Below, in pieces: positions 8,673 through 16,529 of a stretch of DNA of 64,000 nt. The DNA lies in contig NZ_BJUL01000003.1 in NCBI RefSeq assembly GCF_007989605.1, positions 186,001 through 250,000 of the forward strand, read 5' to 3'. The stretch comes from Vreelandella venusta. Lineage in GTDB: Bacteria; Pseudomonadota; Gammaproteobacteria; Pseudomonadales; Halomonadaceae. A program made the translations under genes and the position numbers. The notes under the pieces were generated by a model. The model searched no databases. It saw nothing but the letters and a program-made list of their open reading frames with translations, and was not told where the DNA came from. How positions within the stretch are numbered: the first letter of the stretch is position 1; every line of letters starts with the position of its first letter.

Positions 8673-8700
8673 ATTATGCAACTAAATAGTTGCATGTCAA
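8673..8700 (-). promoter_or_regulatory. arsR promoter with operator in the spacer
   Basis: On the minus strand TTGACA (8700-8695) and CATAAT (8678-8673) are 16 bases apart. The spacer and -10 edge are filled by the perfect palindrome TGCAACT-AAAT-AGTTGCA (8677-8694). Transcription would start about seven bases after the -10, at or next to the ATG at 8666. Confidence 0.75.
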
Positions 8701-8703
8701 AAT

Positions 8704-10314
8704 TTAGTGCTCACCCTCACCAACTGCCTGCACATGCCGGAGGCTAGCAACCGACAGCAACGCAAGCACCAAAATAGTGATGCCACTGACAATGGCCACA
8801 GCATTCATTCCTTGCGTAAACGCTGACTGTGCTTGCTCAAGTATCCCGTCGGGAAGTCGTTCAGCAACGGACGTTGCGGACCACAAACTTTCTCCCAGAG
8901 CACGGGAGACATCGTCTGGCACCTCGTCAGGAATCGCACTGGCAATCTGCACGCGATACAACAGGGTTGCCAGACTACCGAGAAGTGCGATGCCCAGTGC
9001 CACACCCAACTCCTGAACCATCTCAGACATCGACGACGCGGACCCAGCTTTTTCCGCCGGAGCCGCGCCTACCACCAAGTCGGTGCCCAGCGCGGCGATG
9101 GTGCCCAACCCCAGATACACTAATGAAAATCCCAAAACGACCTGGAGTACCTGAACAGACAGCGGGTCTACTCGAGCCAGAAAACCACAACCGATGCTTG
9201 CAAGTATCAGCGCGACAGCAATGACAAACGCAGGCCGAATACGGCGCGCCAAGATAGGGGCAAGGATACCGGCAAGTACCATCATCAGCGCTGGCGGCCC
9301 CATCCACAGCCCAGCAATCAGCGACGTGTAGCCCGCCACTAGCTGAAGATATTGAGTGACTAGAAGCATCATCCCTGCCACTCCCACCAACCCTAGCAAC
9401 ATTATGACCAGCGCAGCAGTGAAGGTTTTACTGGCAAACAGTTTGAGATCAAGCAAAGGATCAAGCAGCTGCTTTTGTCGACGCATAAAGAGCAGTGTTC
9501 CCACGATTCCCAGCGCAAGTGTGGCCAATACCAGTGGCGTCACACCGGCTTTAGAGAACGCCTTTATGGCATAGATACTGGGCAGAATTGCTATCAACAG
9601 CAGTAGAACACTCAAAATATCCAAACGACCTGCCTGCGGATTGCGATACTCCGGCAGCAGTAATGGCGCAGTTAATAACAGTACGATGACGATGGGCACG
9701 GCAATTAGGAAAGCCGCTCCCCACCAAAATGGGGCTAACAGCAACCCACCGACCACTGGCCCCAAGGCCATCCCCAGTGCAAACATGGTCGCCCATATCC
9801 CAATCGCCAATGCCCGCTGGCGCAGATCAAAAAACATATTGCTAATCAAGGCCAGTGTAGAAGGCATCAGCGTTGCTCCGGCAATACCCAGCGCTGCCCT
9901 CGCCACAATAAGCCACTCGGCATTAGGCGCATAAGCGGCAAACACTGATGCGACCGCAAACGCAAAGGCCCCGATCATTAGTAGTCGGCGTCGGCCAACT
10001 CGATCCCCGAGTGTGCCCATCGTGATAAGAAAACCAGCGATCATGAAGCCGTAGGCATCCATAATCCACAGCGCCTGAGTACTGCTAGGCTGCAGCTCTA
10101 CCGCCAAAGCAGGAAGCGCGAGGTAGAGAATAGTGACATCGAGCCCAAGCAGCATGGTGGGCAGAGCCAATACCGCAAGCCCCGCCCACTCTTTAATGCC
10201 AGCTTTGTTGCAGGGCCTTCCGCCTGTATCCGTATAACCTGTGTCCGTATTACCTGTGTCCGTATTACCTGTGTCCGTATTAACAAGGGTATGAACATCA
10301 CAGCTGAGTGACAT
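8704..10314 (-). CDS. MFS multidrug exporter, DHA2 family (SmvA/QacA-like)
   Basis: A 536-residue, 14-helix transporter. LLGLDVTILYLALPALAVEL (helix 1) and LWIMDAYGFMIAGFLITMGT with GDRVGRRRLLMIG (loop 2) match SmvA/QacA-type DHA2 pumps that export quaternary ammonium compounds and dyes. The ATG at 10314 has GGAGG four bases upstream and is preferred over a GTG at 10356. The N-terminus before helix 1 carries four NTDTG-like repeats encoded by a 15-bp tandem repeat, unusual for the family. It is divergent from an XRE-type regulator gene that probably controls it. Confidence 0.93.
   Translation of the reverse strand: MSLSCDVHTLVNTDTGNTDTGNTDTGYTDTGGRPCNKAGIKEWAGLAVLALPTMLLGLDVTILYLALPALAVELQPSSTQALWIMDAYGFMIAGFLITMGTLGDRVGRRRLLMIGAFAFAVASVFAAYAPNAEWLIVARAALGIAGATLMPSTLALISNMFFDLRQRALAIGIWATMFALGMALGPVVGGLLLAPFWWGAAFLIAVPIVIVLLLTAPLLLPEYRNPQAGRLDILSVLLLLIAILPSIYAIKAFSKAGVTPLVLATLALGIVGTLLFMRRQKQLLDPLLDLKLFASKTFTAALVIMLLGLVGVAGMMLLVTQYLQLVAGYTSLIAGLWMGPPALMMVLAGILAPILARRIRPAFVIAVALILASIGCGFLARVDPLSVQVLQVVLGFSLVYLGLGTIAALGTDLVVGAAPAEKAGSASSMSEMVQELGVALGIALLGSLATLLYRVQIASAIPDEVPDDVSRALGESLWSATSVAERLPDGILEQAQSAFTQGMNAVAIVSGITILVLALLSVASLRHVQAVGEGEH
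10222..10281. repeat. 15-bp tandem repeat (4 units) in DHA2 transporter gene
   Basis: Three exact copies of ACCTGTGTCCGTATT (10237-10281) plus one degenerate copy (10222-10236). Read on the minus strand each unit encodes N/Y-T-D-T-G. Units are in frame, so copy-number change would only lengthen or shorten the cytoplasmic N-terminus. Confidence 0.97.
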
Positions 10315-10387
10315 GTCGCCTCCAACTTCATCAAGGAAGCAGGCATTCTCAGACACTCAATATGGGGTTACAATATAGCTAATTATC

Positions 10388-10406
10388 CTATTACTAGAGG
10401 TAATAG
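10388..10406. promoter_or_regulatory. Palindromic operator between DHA2 exporter and XRE regulator
   Basis: CTATTAC-tagag-GTAATAG is a perfect 7+5+7 palindrome ending two bases before the regulator's ATG. Its position in the divergent region suggests binding by the adjacent XRE/MmyB regulator. This also overlaps the regulator's AGAGG ribosome site. Confidence 0.6.
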
Positions 10407-10407
10407 C

Positions 10408-11202
10408 ATGGCCAATCATCGGCTTGAGCGAACACAGAGTGATCTCACTGAATTTATGCTGCGGCATCGTCAAAAATTAACGCCTGCTGACGTCGGGCTT
10501 CCCACCAGCGGGCGAAGGCGTACCCCGGGCTTAAGACGAGAAGAGGTTGCAGCGCTCGCTGGGGTAGGCCTGACGTGGTACACCTGGTTTGAGCAGGGCC
10601 GTGACATTAAGGTCTCCGAACGCTTTCTGCTCAACCTCTCCCGTGCCCTAAAACTGGATGACGCTGAGTGCTGTCACCTATTTCTATTAGCGCACCGCCG
10701 AGCGCCGCCTGCAGAAGCGTATCAAGAGCAGAGCACTTCCCCCCGAATCCAGTCGCTGATGGATGACCTCTCTCGTCCTAGTTACGTGATGAACCTGCGT
10801 TGGGATGCTATTGGCTGGAATGCGCAGGCTGATGAACTACTACAGTTCAGCAGCCGAGAAGCGTCTGAGCGCAATCTATTAAGGATGGTATTTACGGCTC
10901 CCGATCTGCGTCGACGACTCCCTGACTGGCAACAGGATGCGTCGAATATGCTGGCACAGTTTCGTTGTGACTTAGCTGTCGCCCCTGAAGACCCAGTCAT
11001 GCAAACGCAAATTGAAGAGCTTTGCCAGTTATCGCCAGACTTCCGGCACTGGTGGGAAGCGTCAAGCATGGAAGGTTACAACCGAGGAATCAGTAGCCTC
11101 CTTGACACAGAGGGCGAGCATCATACCTATACCCATGAGACACTCATCGTTGATGAGCACCGTCATCTCAAGATGGTGGTTTATTTCGCGGCAGAAGAGT
11201 GA
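10408..11202 (+). CDS. XRE-family regulator with MmyB-like ligand-binding domain
   Basis: A 264-residue regulator. The N-terminal helix-turn-helix runs over residues 20-70 (RRTPGLRREEVAALAGVGLT, then WYTWFEQGRDIKVSERFLL), the signature of the MmyB-like subgroup. The rest matches the PAS-like ligand domain, with WDAIGWNAQADELL and a late YTHETLIVDE. MmyB-type proteins often sit beside and control efflux or oxidoreductase genes and are thought to bind fatty acids. Here the divergent DHA2 exporter and the palindrome just before the ATG suggest local control. Confidence 0.9.
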   Translation: MANHRLERTQSDLTEFMLRHRQKLTPADVGLPTSGRRRTPGLRREEVAALAGVGLTWYTWFEQGRDIKVSERFLLNLSRALKLDDAECCHLFLLAHRRAPPAEAYQEQSTSPRIQSLMDDLSRPSYVMNLRWDAIGWNAQADELLQFSSREASERNLLRMVFTAPDLRRRLPDWQQDASNMLAQFRCDLAVAPEDPVMQTQIEELCQLSPDFRHWWEASSMEGYNRGISSLLDTEGEHHTYTHETLIVDEHRHLKMVVYFAAEE

Positions 11203-11250
11203 ACAGACAAACCCTCTTATGGAGAAAGCTGATCACTCAGAATATAAATC

Positions 11251-12099
11251 TCAATCAATCATAGACTTAAGCCAATCGACAAAAGCCTGCATTTTGGCAC
11301 TATGCTGCCAGCGTTGGGTCGGGATGTAGTAACACAGCAGAGAATCGACGCTTTGATACGAAATGGGCTGCAATGCGTTGGCTTTCACAAAGTCAGAAAC
11401 CAGAGTCTCTGAACAAAACACCAGCCCTTTCCCTGCTATAGCTTCATACACACCATAAAGCTCCTGGTCAAAATACTTTATTTCAAAACTTGGCAGTGAC
11501 GCTTCATTTTCTATTAACCAGTTTTCCCAAGGCGCGTCCGGCAGTTTCTTGTTCTTCCATTTAGTCAGATAGACCGTTGCTGGCTTATCCACTGTGATGG
11601 AGCGGATAAAAGGACAGCTCCCATATAGGTTAAAACGCTCTTTTTTTAATAAATTTGATTCATCAACTCGGGTTACGTCCCCCAAACGGATAGAAAGGGT
11701 ATTCACTTTCGACGCCACTACTTCACCTGTTGATACTTCAATATCAACATTTTGATGAATTTTATTAAAGTCATGTAGCAACGGAATTAGCACCAGTGCA
11801 GCAAAAGATGAGGTGGTATCAACATTCAGCTTTGAGGCATCTGACTTTATATTATCTAAAGCAGTCTGGATTTTTTGCAAACCGGCGGTTGTCGCCTCAG
11901 AGAGCTGGTGCCCTTCTGAGGTTAAAATCACGCCCCGATTGATTCGGGTAAACAGCCGCACTCCCAACCTATTCTCAAGGTTGCTGATGTGATGCGACAC
12001 ATTTGCCGACGTTATCGACAGCTCCTCGGCAGCATCTTTAAAGCTCCCCAGCCGAGCGGCCGCTTCAAACACCTTAATCGCCTGTAGTGAAGCATTCAC
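11251..12099 (-). CDS. LysR-family transcriptional regulator (GcvA-like)
   Basis: A 282-residue LysR-type protein with the usual N-terminal winged helix (LQAIKVFEAAARLGSFKDAA, then SITSANVSHHISNLENRLGV) and a C-terminal substrate-binding-like domain. The GTG at 12099 is chosen because GGAGG lies six bases upstream; the frame extends 19 codons further to 12156 without support. It is divergent from the azoreductase gene at 12240 with a 140-base shared region, the classic arrangement for LysR control of a neighbouring oxidoreductase. The inducer is unknown. Confidence 0.92.
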   Translation of the reverse strand: MNASLQAIKVFEAAARLGSFKDAAEELSITSANVSHHISNLENRLGVRLFTRINRGVILTSEGHQLSEATTAGLQKIQTALDNIKSDASKLNVDTTSSFAALVLIPLLHDFNKIHQNVDIEVSTGEVVASKVNTLSIRLGDVTRVDESNLLKKERFNLYGSCPFIRSITVDKPATVYLTKWKNKKLPDAPWENWLIENEASLPSFEIKYFDQELYGVYEAIAGKGLVFCSETLVSDFVKANALQPISYQSVDSLLCYYIPTQRWQHSAKMQAFVDWLKSMID

Positions 12100-12239
12100 C
12101 GCTTGCCTCCTATTTTTGGTTTCAGCCCGGCTTCTCAATAGATAAGTTTTTCTCACCTATTGATCCAGTTTATTCATTTGTCGCACTATTGGCAAAAGGG
12201 CAGCATAGCCACTCCACACCGCTATCTGCTGAGGCCATC

Positions 12240-12908
12240 ATGCGCACATTACTTCATATAGACGCTAGCGTACGTAAAGCGACAAACCCAAACCCTGACC
12301 ACAACTCAATATCAAAACGTATTGCTTTGCAGTTTGTTGATAAATGGAAATCTGCTAACAGTGCTGATAATTACATTTATCGTGATATTGGCTTGAACCC
12401 ACCTGCTTTTATTGACCAAGACTGGATAGGTGCCGTTTTCACACCAGATGAACGGAAAAGCTCTGAGCAACGTGAAAAACTAGCGTTATCCGATCAGTTA
12501 TTTAATGAGTTAGCACAAGCGGATGTTATTTTAATATCTTCACCTATGTACAACTACGGCATGCCCGCCCCTCTTAAAGCGTGGTTCGATCAGGTCATGC
12601 GTATAAATAAAACATTTAGTTTTGATTTAGCTCGTGGTGATCATCCGATAGAGCCGCTTTTGTCTGGGAAAACACTAATTTTAGTCTCTTCATGCGGAGA
12701 GTTTGGCTTTGGGCCAGGAGGTGAACGTGAGCATATGAATCATCTCGGACCGCATATTAAAACACTGGGCAGATACTTGGGCGTCGAGTCATTTTATGAA
12801 ATAGCGTCAGAGTACCAAGAATTTGGAGATGAAAGGCATCAGAGATCAGTTGCTAATGCGCTTAAAAATGCCGGATTGCTAGCAGTGGATTTGGCTAGCA
12901 ACGCATAA
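12240..12908 (+). CDS. azoR: FMN-dependent NADH-azoreductase
   Basis: A 222-residue flavodoxin-fold quinone/azo reductase. MRTLLHIDASVRKATNPNPD carries the FMN-phosphate loop, SPMYNYGMPAPLKAWFDQV is the family signature at the flavin edge, and SSCGEFGFGPGG follows the late strand. It reduces azo dyes and quinones with NADH as a cytosolic dimer. The ATG at 12240 fits the family start; the frame opens further upstream at 12087 inside the divergent LysR gene, which is not plausible. Probably regulated by that LysR protein. Confidence 0.92.
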   Translation: MRTLLHIDASVRKATNPNPDHNSISKRIALQFVDKWKSANSADNYIYRDIGLNPPAFIDQDWIGAVFTPDERKSSEQREKLALSDQLFNELAQADVILISSPMYNYGMPAPLKAWFDQVMRINKTFSFDLARGDHPIEPLLSGKTLILVSSCGEFGFGPGGEREHMNHLGPHIKTLGRYLGVESFYEIASEYQEFGDERHQRSVANALKNAGLLAVDLASNA

Positions 12909-12930
12909 ACCTTTGCTTTGAGTGGCCGCC

Positions 12931-12952
12931 GGGCAGTCTTAAATGACTGCCC
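12931..12952. terminator. Hairpin between convergent azoR and TfoX-like genes
   Basis: GGGCAGTC-ttaaat-GACTGCCC is a perfect 8-bp stem with a 6-base loop lying in the 61-base gap between two convergent genes. There is no long T run on either side, so efficiency is uncertain. Confidence 0.55.
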
Positions 12953-12969
12953 TCGTTGCTCTGGTCGCG

Positions 12970-13305
12970 TCAACGAGCCTTTTGCCGCAATGCCGCTTTA
13001 TAAGCACGGTCAGCCCACTCCTTAGCATGTTCTGGATTTTCAAATATCTCCTCGGGGGCAGCATAGTAAGTCATTTTTACCCTTTTACCGCTCTTCTCGT
13101 ATTCAAACTGTTCCATTCCCAGCTCGATAAAAGAGCCTGCCGAACGTTCGTCGACTTTAAAGTACAGAACATCATCGGCGACTAGCGCAAACATAAGGCC
13201 ATCGCGATAAACGCCATATCCGCCAAACATACGCTTAGTTTGGATGTCACCAAATAGTACAAATACGTCGCTAAGGTTTGCGATAAATTCGCTGGTAGCT
13301 TTCAT
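12970..13305 (-). CDS. TfoX N-terminal-domain protein
   Basis: A 111-residue protein consisting only of the TfoX/Sxy N-terminal domain: TKRMFGGYGVYRDGLMFALV and VLYFKVDE are its core strands, with a C-terminal AKEWADRAYKAAL helix. The competence-regulator C-terminal domain is missing, as in many stand-alone members of unknown role. The ATG at 13305 follows a GGAAGGGGA ribosome site; the longer frame to 13377 lacks support. Convergent with azoR. Confidence 0.85.
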   Translation of the reverse strand: MKATSEFIANLSDVFVLFGDIQTKRMFGGYGVYRDGLMFALVADDVLYFKVDERSAGSFIELGMEQFEYEKSGKRVKMTYYAAPEEIFENPEHAKEWADRAYKAALRQKAR

Positions 13306-13464
13306 TCCCCTTCCCCGATTTCGGCCGCATCGCATAGTAGTGTTGATAAAGTTGCGAGGCTTGGTACTAAAGGGCATCCGGACATAGCAACCGATGCTGC
13401 TTAGCCTAGCGGTAGCATCAGGCCAACCTTAGAAGCGATTCACTCCAGTCTCACACCATAAATC

Positions 13465-14064
13465 TCACTGGGCGCAGGATCGGCTTATCAAGTAGTTGAG
13501 ATGCGAGCACACCTCTGGCCACTCGCCCCTGCTCAGGCTATACATCACTGTATCGCGAATGGTCCCATCGCGGCGCAGCGCATGGCCACGAATTACGCCA
13601 TCTTTCTTTGCGCCTAGACGCTCAATCGCGCGCTGACTGGCGAAGTTGAAGTTGTCGGTACGCCAGCCGACCACGTTACAGCCCAGTGTGTCGAAGGCGT
13701 GAGTCAATAGCAGTAGCTTACAGGTGGTGTTCACATGCGTACGCTGAACCCGCTTGGCATACCAGGTGTAGCCAATTTCAACGCGTTTTACGCTGGGCAA
13801 AATATCATGGTAACTCGTGGTGCCAAGCACCCTACCACTCGCCTCTTCAATCACGGCGAAAGCAAAGCGATGGCCTTCATCGCGGCTTTTTAAGGCGCTA
13901 TTAATATAGTTACGTGTCTCATCGGGCGCTGGCACCGAGGTAATGCGCAGATTCCATAACTCGCCATCTGCAGCGGCGGCTCGCAAACCGGCTTCGTGAT
14001 TGAGTGAGAGCGGCTCAAGCGTTACGCCATGGGCAGTAAGGGTGATAGGTGCGATAAAGGCCAT
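13465..14064 (-). CDS. GNAT-family N-acetyltransferase (RimJ/RimL type)
   Basis: A 199-residue acetyltransferase of the RimJ/RimL group. FAFAVIEEASGRVLGTTSYH and RVEIGYTWYAKRVQRTHVNT carry the central strands and the acetyl-CoA loop region, and NFNFASQRAIERLGAKKDGV is the late conserved block. The frame starts at a TTG (14076) but the ATG at 14064 is more plausible. It lies just beyond the left end of the attC-containing region, so it may be the last cassette or the first host gene. Its substrate (amino group of a protein or small molecule) is unknown. Confidence 0.85.
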   Translation of the reverse strand: MAFIAPITLTAHGVTLEPLSLNHEAGLRAAAADGELWNLRITSVPAPDETRNYINSALKSRDEGHRFAFAVIEEASGRVLGTTSYHDILPSVKRVEIGYTWYAKRVQRTHVNTTCKLLLLTHAFDTLGCNVVGWRTDNFNFASQRAIERLGAKKDGVIRGHALRRDGTIRDTVMYSLSRGEWPEVCSHLNYLISRSCAQ

Positions 14065-14104
14065 GTGTATACTCAACTATCTTCTTGAAGGATGGGACGA
14101 ACGC

Positions 14105-14341
14105 TCAACCAGACTGAGTCATCTTAATACCGGCATTCAGCCAAATAACCATAATCGCAACAACCCCAATAGGAAGTTTATTGTGATTGGAGTATGCCAG
14201 CAGGTCTTCTTCTGCGTTTCCCCTGCCCCGCGCACCGTAATGCTCCGGCCAACCACACTCAAACATTTCTCGAAGTGCTGGCAGTAGTTCAGGATGATTG
14301 GCTAGCAGAGCCAAGTCTAAATTACTCACCATGGTTTCCAA
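14105..14341 (-). pseudogene. Truncated duplicate of the GNAT cassette gene at 16050-16529
   Basis: The first 62 codons are nearly identical to the acetyltransferase at 16050-16529 (differences such as M/T at residue 4 and R/Q at residue 24). After IGVVA the frame jumps into sequence that in the long copy lies beyond that gene's attC site. About 365-370 bases, including the acetyl-CoA binding half, are missing. A GCGA shared by both breakpoints suggests deletion at a short direct repeat. The product cannot be a working acetyltransferase. Confidence 0.85.
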
Positions 14342-14342
14342 A

Positions 14343-14412
14343 GTGTTCTAATACCAACCTTCAGCGGAGCAGGCGCGTTAGCGACTGCGTCCGCCGGAAG
14401 GTATGGTTAACG
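14343..14412 (-). other. attC-like recombination site (between truncated GNAT and membrane-protein cassettes)
   Basis: On the minus strand ACCTTC/GAAGGT and GCGGA/TCCGC, then CAG/CTG, pair into a long interrupted stem with unpaired bases on the 5' arm, as in integron attC sites. It follows the stop of the membrane-protein gene and ends at TTAGAACAC, where the duplicated GNAT cassette begins. Outer core motifs are degenerate, so this is a weaker site. Confidence 0.5.
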
Positions 14413-14418
14413 ATTTTT

Positions 14419-14865
14419 TCACGAAAACCGTCTAAATCTACCACTCATTCTAAGACCATCTCTCATATTCATCCCCATCAAGATGAGATTGATGGCACCA
14501 GCAAGCAATTCGACGCCTTGCACCACGTAGAAATTAGTATCAAAAGCGCCTACGGATGCCCAACGATCAAGTAATACTGCACACGGAATTAGCACCAATA
14601 TTCCATTGGCACCAATAAATGGCATTCTCTTCTTCTTTTGTAGTACGAGCTTTCCCCTTCTTGATTTTGCTAAGGCGAAACCACTACCGCCAGTTAATGC
14701 AATGGAAGGAATAAGGATAAACAAGCCTGGCCATACAATGAGACTTTTCAGGGTTGCGATGGATTCCTCCGTACCGAAAAGCTCAACGAAAATAGTTGCC
14801 GAGAAAAACGTGGCAATACACAAGACGGCAACGGATGCTGCAAGTCGATGGAGTATGAGCGTCAT
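14419..14865 (-). CDS. Small four-helix membrane protein, unknown function
   Basis: A 148-residue hydrophobic protein with four likely membrane helices (near residues 5-25, 45-68, 80-100 and 115-135). I do not recognise a family with confidence. The ATG at 14865 has GGAGG five bases upstream; the longer frame to 14934 is unsupported. It is divergent from the MarR gene at 14962 with two similar palindromes between them, so it is probably the regulated partner. It lies within the cassette-like region, followed by an attC-like hairpin. Confidence 0.75.
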   Translation of the reverse strand: MTLILHRLAASVAVLCIATFFSATIFVELFGTEESIATLKSLIVWPGLFILIPSIALTGGSGFALAKSRRGKLVLQKKKRMPFIGANGILVLIPCAVLLDRWASVGAFDTNFYVVQGVELLAGAINLILMGMNMRDGLRMSGRFRRFS

Positions 14866-14889
14866 GGTTTCCTCCGGAAGGGCTAGTTG

Positions 14890-14942
14890 GTAACATGTTG
14901 TCATTATGTGAATGGCGACCATGGTTGTCAACATGTTGTCAA
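14890..14942. promoter_or_regulatory. Two MarR-type operator copies between membrane protein and marR-like gene
   Basis: The 8-base palindrome AACATGTT followed by GTCA occurs at 14892-14903 and 14930-14941, centres 38 bases apart. The second copy lies in the near-palindrome TTGTCAACATGTTGTCAA. Their place in the divergent region fits MarR autoregulation. Confidence 0.65.
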
Positions 14943-14961
14943 ATTACCGGAAGGATTGCAT

Positions 14962-15405
14962 ATGAATGACGCTCAGAAAGGCCCGGTGTTCACCGAGATT
15001 GTTCTTGAAGTATTCAAGCTAGGAGGGCTCCTTGTAAGTGAAGGTGACCAAATGGGTTCGGAATATGGTATTACGAGTGCTCGATGGAAGGTTTTGGGTG
15101 CTCTTTACCTAGCAGGTGAGCCACAAACTGTACCTCAAATAGCCAGAAGCATGGGGCTGACGCGACAAGCTGTACAACGACTTGTTGATGCCATGCGTGA
15201 GGATAAACTTCTGTTTTTCCAGGACAATCCAGGACATAAGCGCGCAAAGCTTATAAGCCTCTCGGAATTTGGGAAAACGGTATTTTTGAAGTTGGATGAA
15301 AAACAATCGGGATGGGCAATGAAATGCTCAATAGGTATCACCAAGGCAGAACTTGAGACAGCACTGTCTGTTCTTAAGCGAATCTCCGACTCTATTGACC
15401 GCTAA
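14962..15405 (+). CDS. MarR-family transcriptional regulator
   Basis: A 147-residue winged-helix regulator: ITSARWKVLGALYLAGEPQ is helix 2-3, TVPQIARSMGLTRQAVQRLV the recognition region, and FFQDNPGHKRAKLISLSEFG the wing. The ATG at 14962 follows CGGAAGGA about seven bases upstream. It is the only plus-strand gene in the cassette-like region and its stop codon lies inside the neighbouring attC-like site. It probably controls the divergent membrane-protein gene and itself. Confidence 0.9.
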   Translation: MNDAQKGPVFTEIVLEVFKLGGLLVSEGDQMGSEYGITSARWKVLGALYLAGEPQTVPQIARSMGLTRQAVQRLVDAMREDKLLFFQDNPGHKRAKLISLSEFGKTVFLKLDEKQSGWAMKCSIGITKAELETALSVLKRISDSIDR

Positions 15406-15461
15406 CGTTTGTAGCAAGGGCGCGACGTCAGGAGCGTCCCTTGCCTACACTTGCTAAACAG
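15400..15461 (-). other. attC site of the DUF4440 cassette
   Basis: Read on the minus strand the arms GTAG[G]CAAGGG[A]CGC and GCGCCCTTGCTAC pair perfectly once the bracketed G and A are left unpaired; such extrahelical bases on one arm define attC polarity. The 5' core TTACTGTTTA is complementary to the start of the same cassette (TTAAACAGTAA near 15856), as expected for a cassette. The cassette gene's TAG lies in the core. Confidence 0.75.
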
Positions 15462-15834
15462 TAATTACACTCGAATGGGCGGCTATTACTTCCCAGTGGT
15501 TACCTTCCGTATTTTGCCAAACTCGAGTAAACCTAAATGTTCCATTTGCTGGATTACCAGCATAATTTCCTAGGATTGTTAACTTGGCAAATACAATCGC
15601 TGTATCCTGCTGCAATTTGATCTGCTGATCACCTACAGAGATATTGGATATGTCCAATAAACCTGATTTATGCGCTTCTAAATCGTCTTTTTTGCCAAGA
15701 ACCTGACCTAAATGATTCGTAAAAATCAGATCGGATGACAAGAGCTTATCTAAAGTAACCGTGTCGGATTCAAGCATTGCCTTACACAATAATTCTTCAG
15801 CTTCGAGAATTTGGACTTCCCTGATATTTTCCAC
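15454..15834 (-). CDS. DUF4440/SnoaL-like (NTF2-fold) cassette protein
   Basis: A 126-residue NTF2-like protein: ILEAEELLCKAMLESDTVTL then LDKLLSSDLIFTNHLGQVLG and FRFTRVWQNTEGNHWEVIAA are the helices and strands of the DUF4440 family. Members are small cone-shaped proteins with varied or unknown roles. The ATG at 15834 lies just inside a cassette start and the stop falls in an attC core, so the gene fills its cassette almost completely. Function unknown. Confidence 0.85.
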   Translation of the reverse strand: MENIREVQILEAEELLCKAMLESDTVTLDKLLSSDLIFTNHLGQVLGKKDDLEAHKSGLLDISNISVGDQQIKLQQDTAIVFAKLTILGNYAGNPANGTFRFTRVWQNTEGNHWEVIAAHSSVITV

Positions 15835-15850
15835 CGTAGCTCCTTTTACT

Positions 15851-15978
15851 GTTTAACGAGGCTGTAGAAGAACCCGATTTCGAGCCGCTTCCACCGCCTG
15901 TTGTGCTTATTCATTTACCCAGCCGGTCATCTGGCTGAGTAATCTTAATATCGGTATTTAGCCAAATAACCATAACTC
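15851..15978 (-). other. ORF-less segment between cassettes, with core site
   Basis: No coding frame is supported. It begins at the R' core of the GNAT attC and ends at GTTTAAC (15851-15857 on the plus strand), a perfect integron core motif, after which the DUF4440 cassette starts. Part of it (about 15931-15975) is repeated at 14112-14155 downstream of the truncated GNAT copy. It contains an imperfect TTACTCAGCC/GGCTGGGTAA hairpin. Confidence 0.5.
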
Positions 15979-16056
15979 GCTAACGTCTCAATGTTATGCA
16001 CTAGGCGGTATAACTGCCACTGGCCCTATCTACAACCGCAACGCCTGAGTTAGAGC
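15979..16056 (-). other. attC-like site of the full-length GNAT cassette
   Basis: On the minus strand the site runs from GCTCTAACTCA to TGAGACGTTAGCG. The ends CTAAC-TCA and TGA-GAC-GTTAG pair with an asymmetric bulge and GCGGT/ACCGC pairs inside. The 5' core resembles the complement of the cassette start TTAGAACAC. The gene's TAA stop is part of the core. Confidence 0.6.
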
Positions 16057-16529
16057 GCTTTTTCATAGATGGATACGTTATCCCCTCCGTAAAGCACGGT
16101 TTCGATATACGACCAGCCACTTCGCTCCAGAAGGCTGTTTGCTGTGCTTGTGCCGCAGTAGATTTTTTTGTATCCCAGCTTGCGTGCGATGCTTTCAAGC
16201 TCAACCGTCAATGTTGCGCCAATTCCACGACGCCGGTACTGAGGGAGTACCATGCCGCCACCCATCCAAGGGGTGAGGTGGTCGTGTGTAGAAACACATT
16301 TAGCCTTCAATACCGCGATACCAAGCGCAGAACCATCCTGCATCGCAACAACCCCAATAGGAAGCTTATTGTGATTGGAATATGCCAGCAGATCTTCTTC
16401 TGCGTTTCCCCTGCCCCGCGCACCGTAATGCTCCGGCCATCCACACTCAAACATTTCTTGGAGTGCTGGCAGTAGTTCAGGATGATTAGCTAGCAGAGCC
16501 AAGTCTAAATTACTCACCGTGGTTTCCAA
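16050..16529 (-). CDS. GNAT-family acetyltransferase, cassette-borne
   Basis: A 159-residue GNAT enzyme. GGGMVLPQYRRRGIGATLTV is the acetyl-CoA pyrophosphate loop (Q/RxxGxG/A), followed by KLGYKKIYCGTSTANSLLER and a C-terminal GWSYIETVLYGGDNVSIYEK. The ATG at 16529 lies a few bases inside the cassette boundary TTAGAACAC, and the stop lies in the attC core. A truncated second copy is at 14105-14341. The substrate is unknown; such cassettes often modify small molecules including antibiotics, but nothing here shows that. Confidence 0.88.
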   Translation of the reverse strand: METTVSNLDLALLANHPELLPALQEMFECGWPEHYGARGRGNAEEDLLAYSNHNKLPIGVVAMQDGSALGIAVLKAKCVSTHDHLTPWMGGGMVLPQYRRRGIGATLTVELESIARKLGYKKIYCGTSTANSLLERSGWSYIETVLYGGDNVSIYEKAL

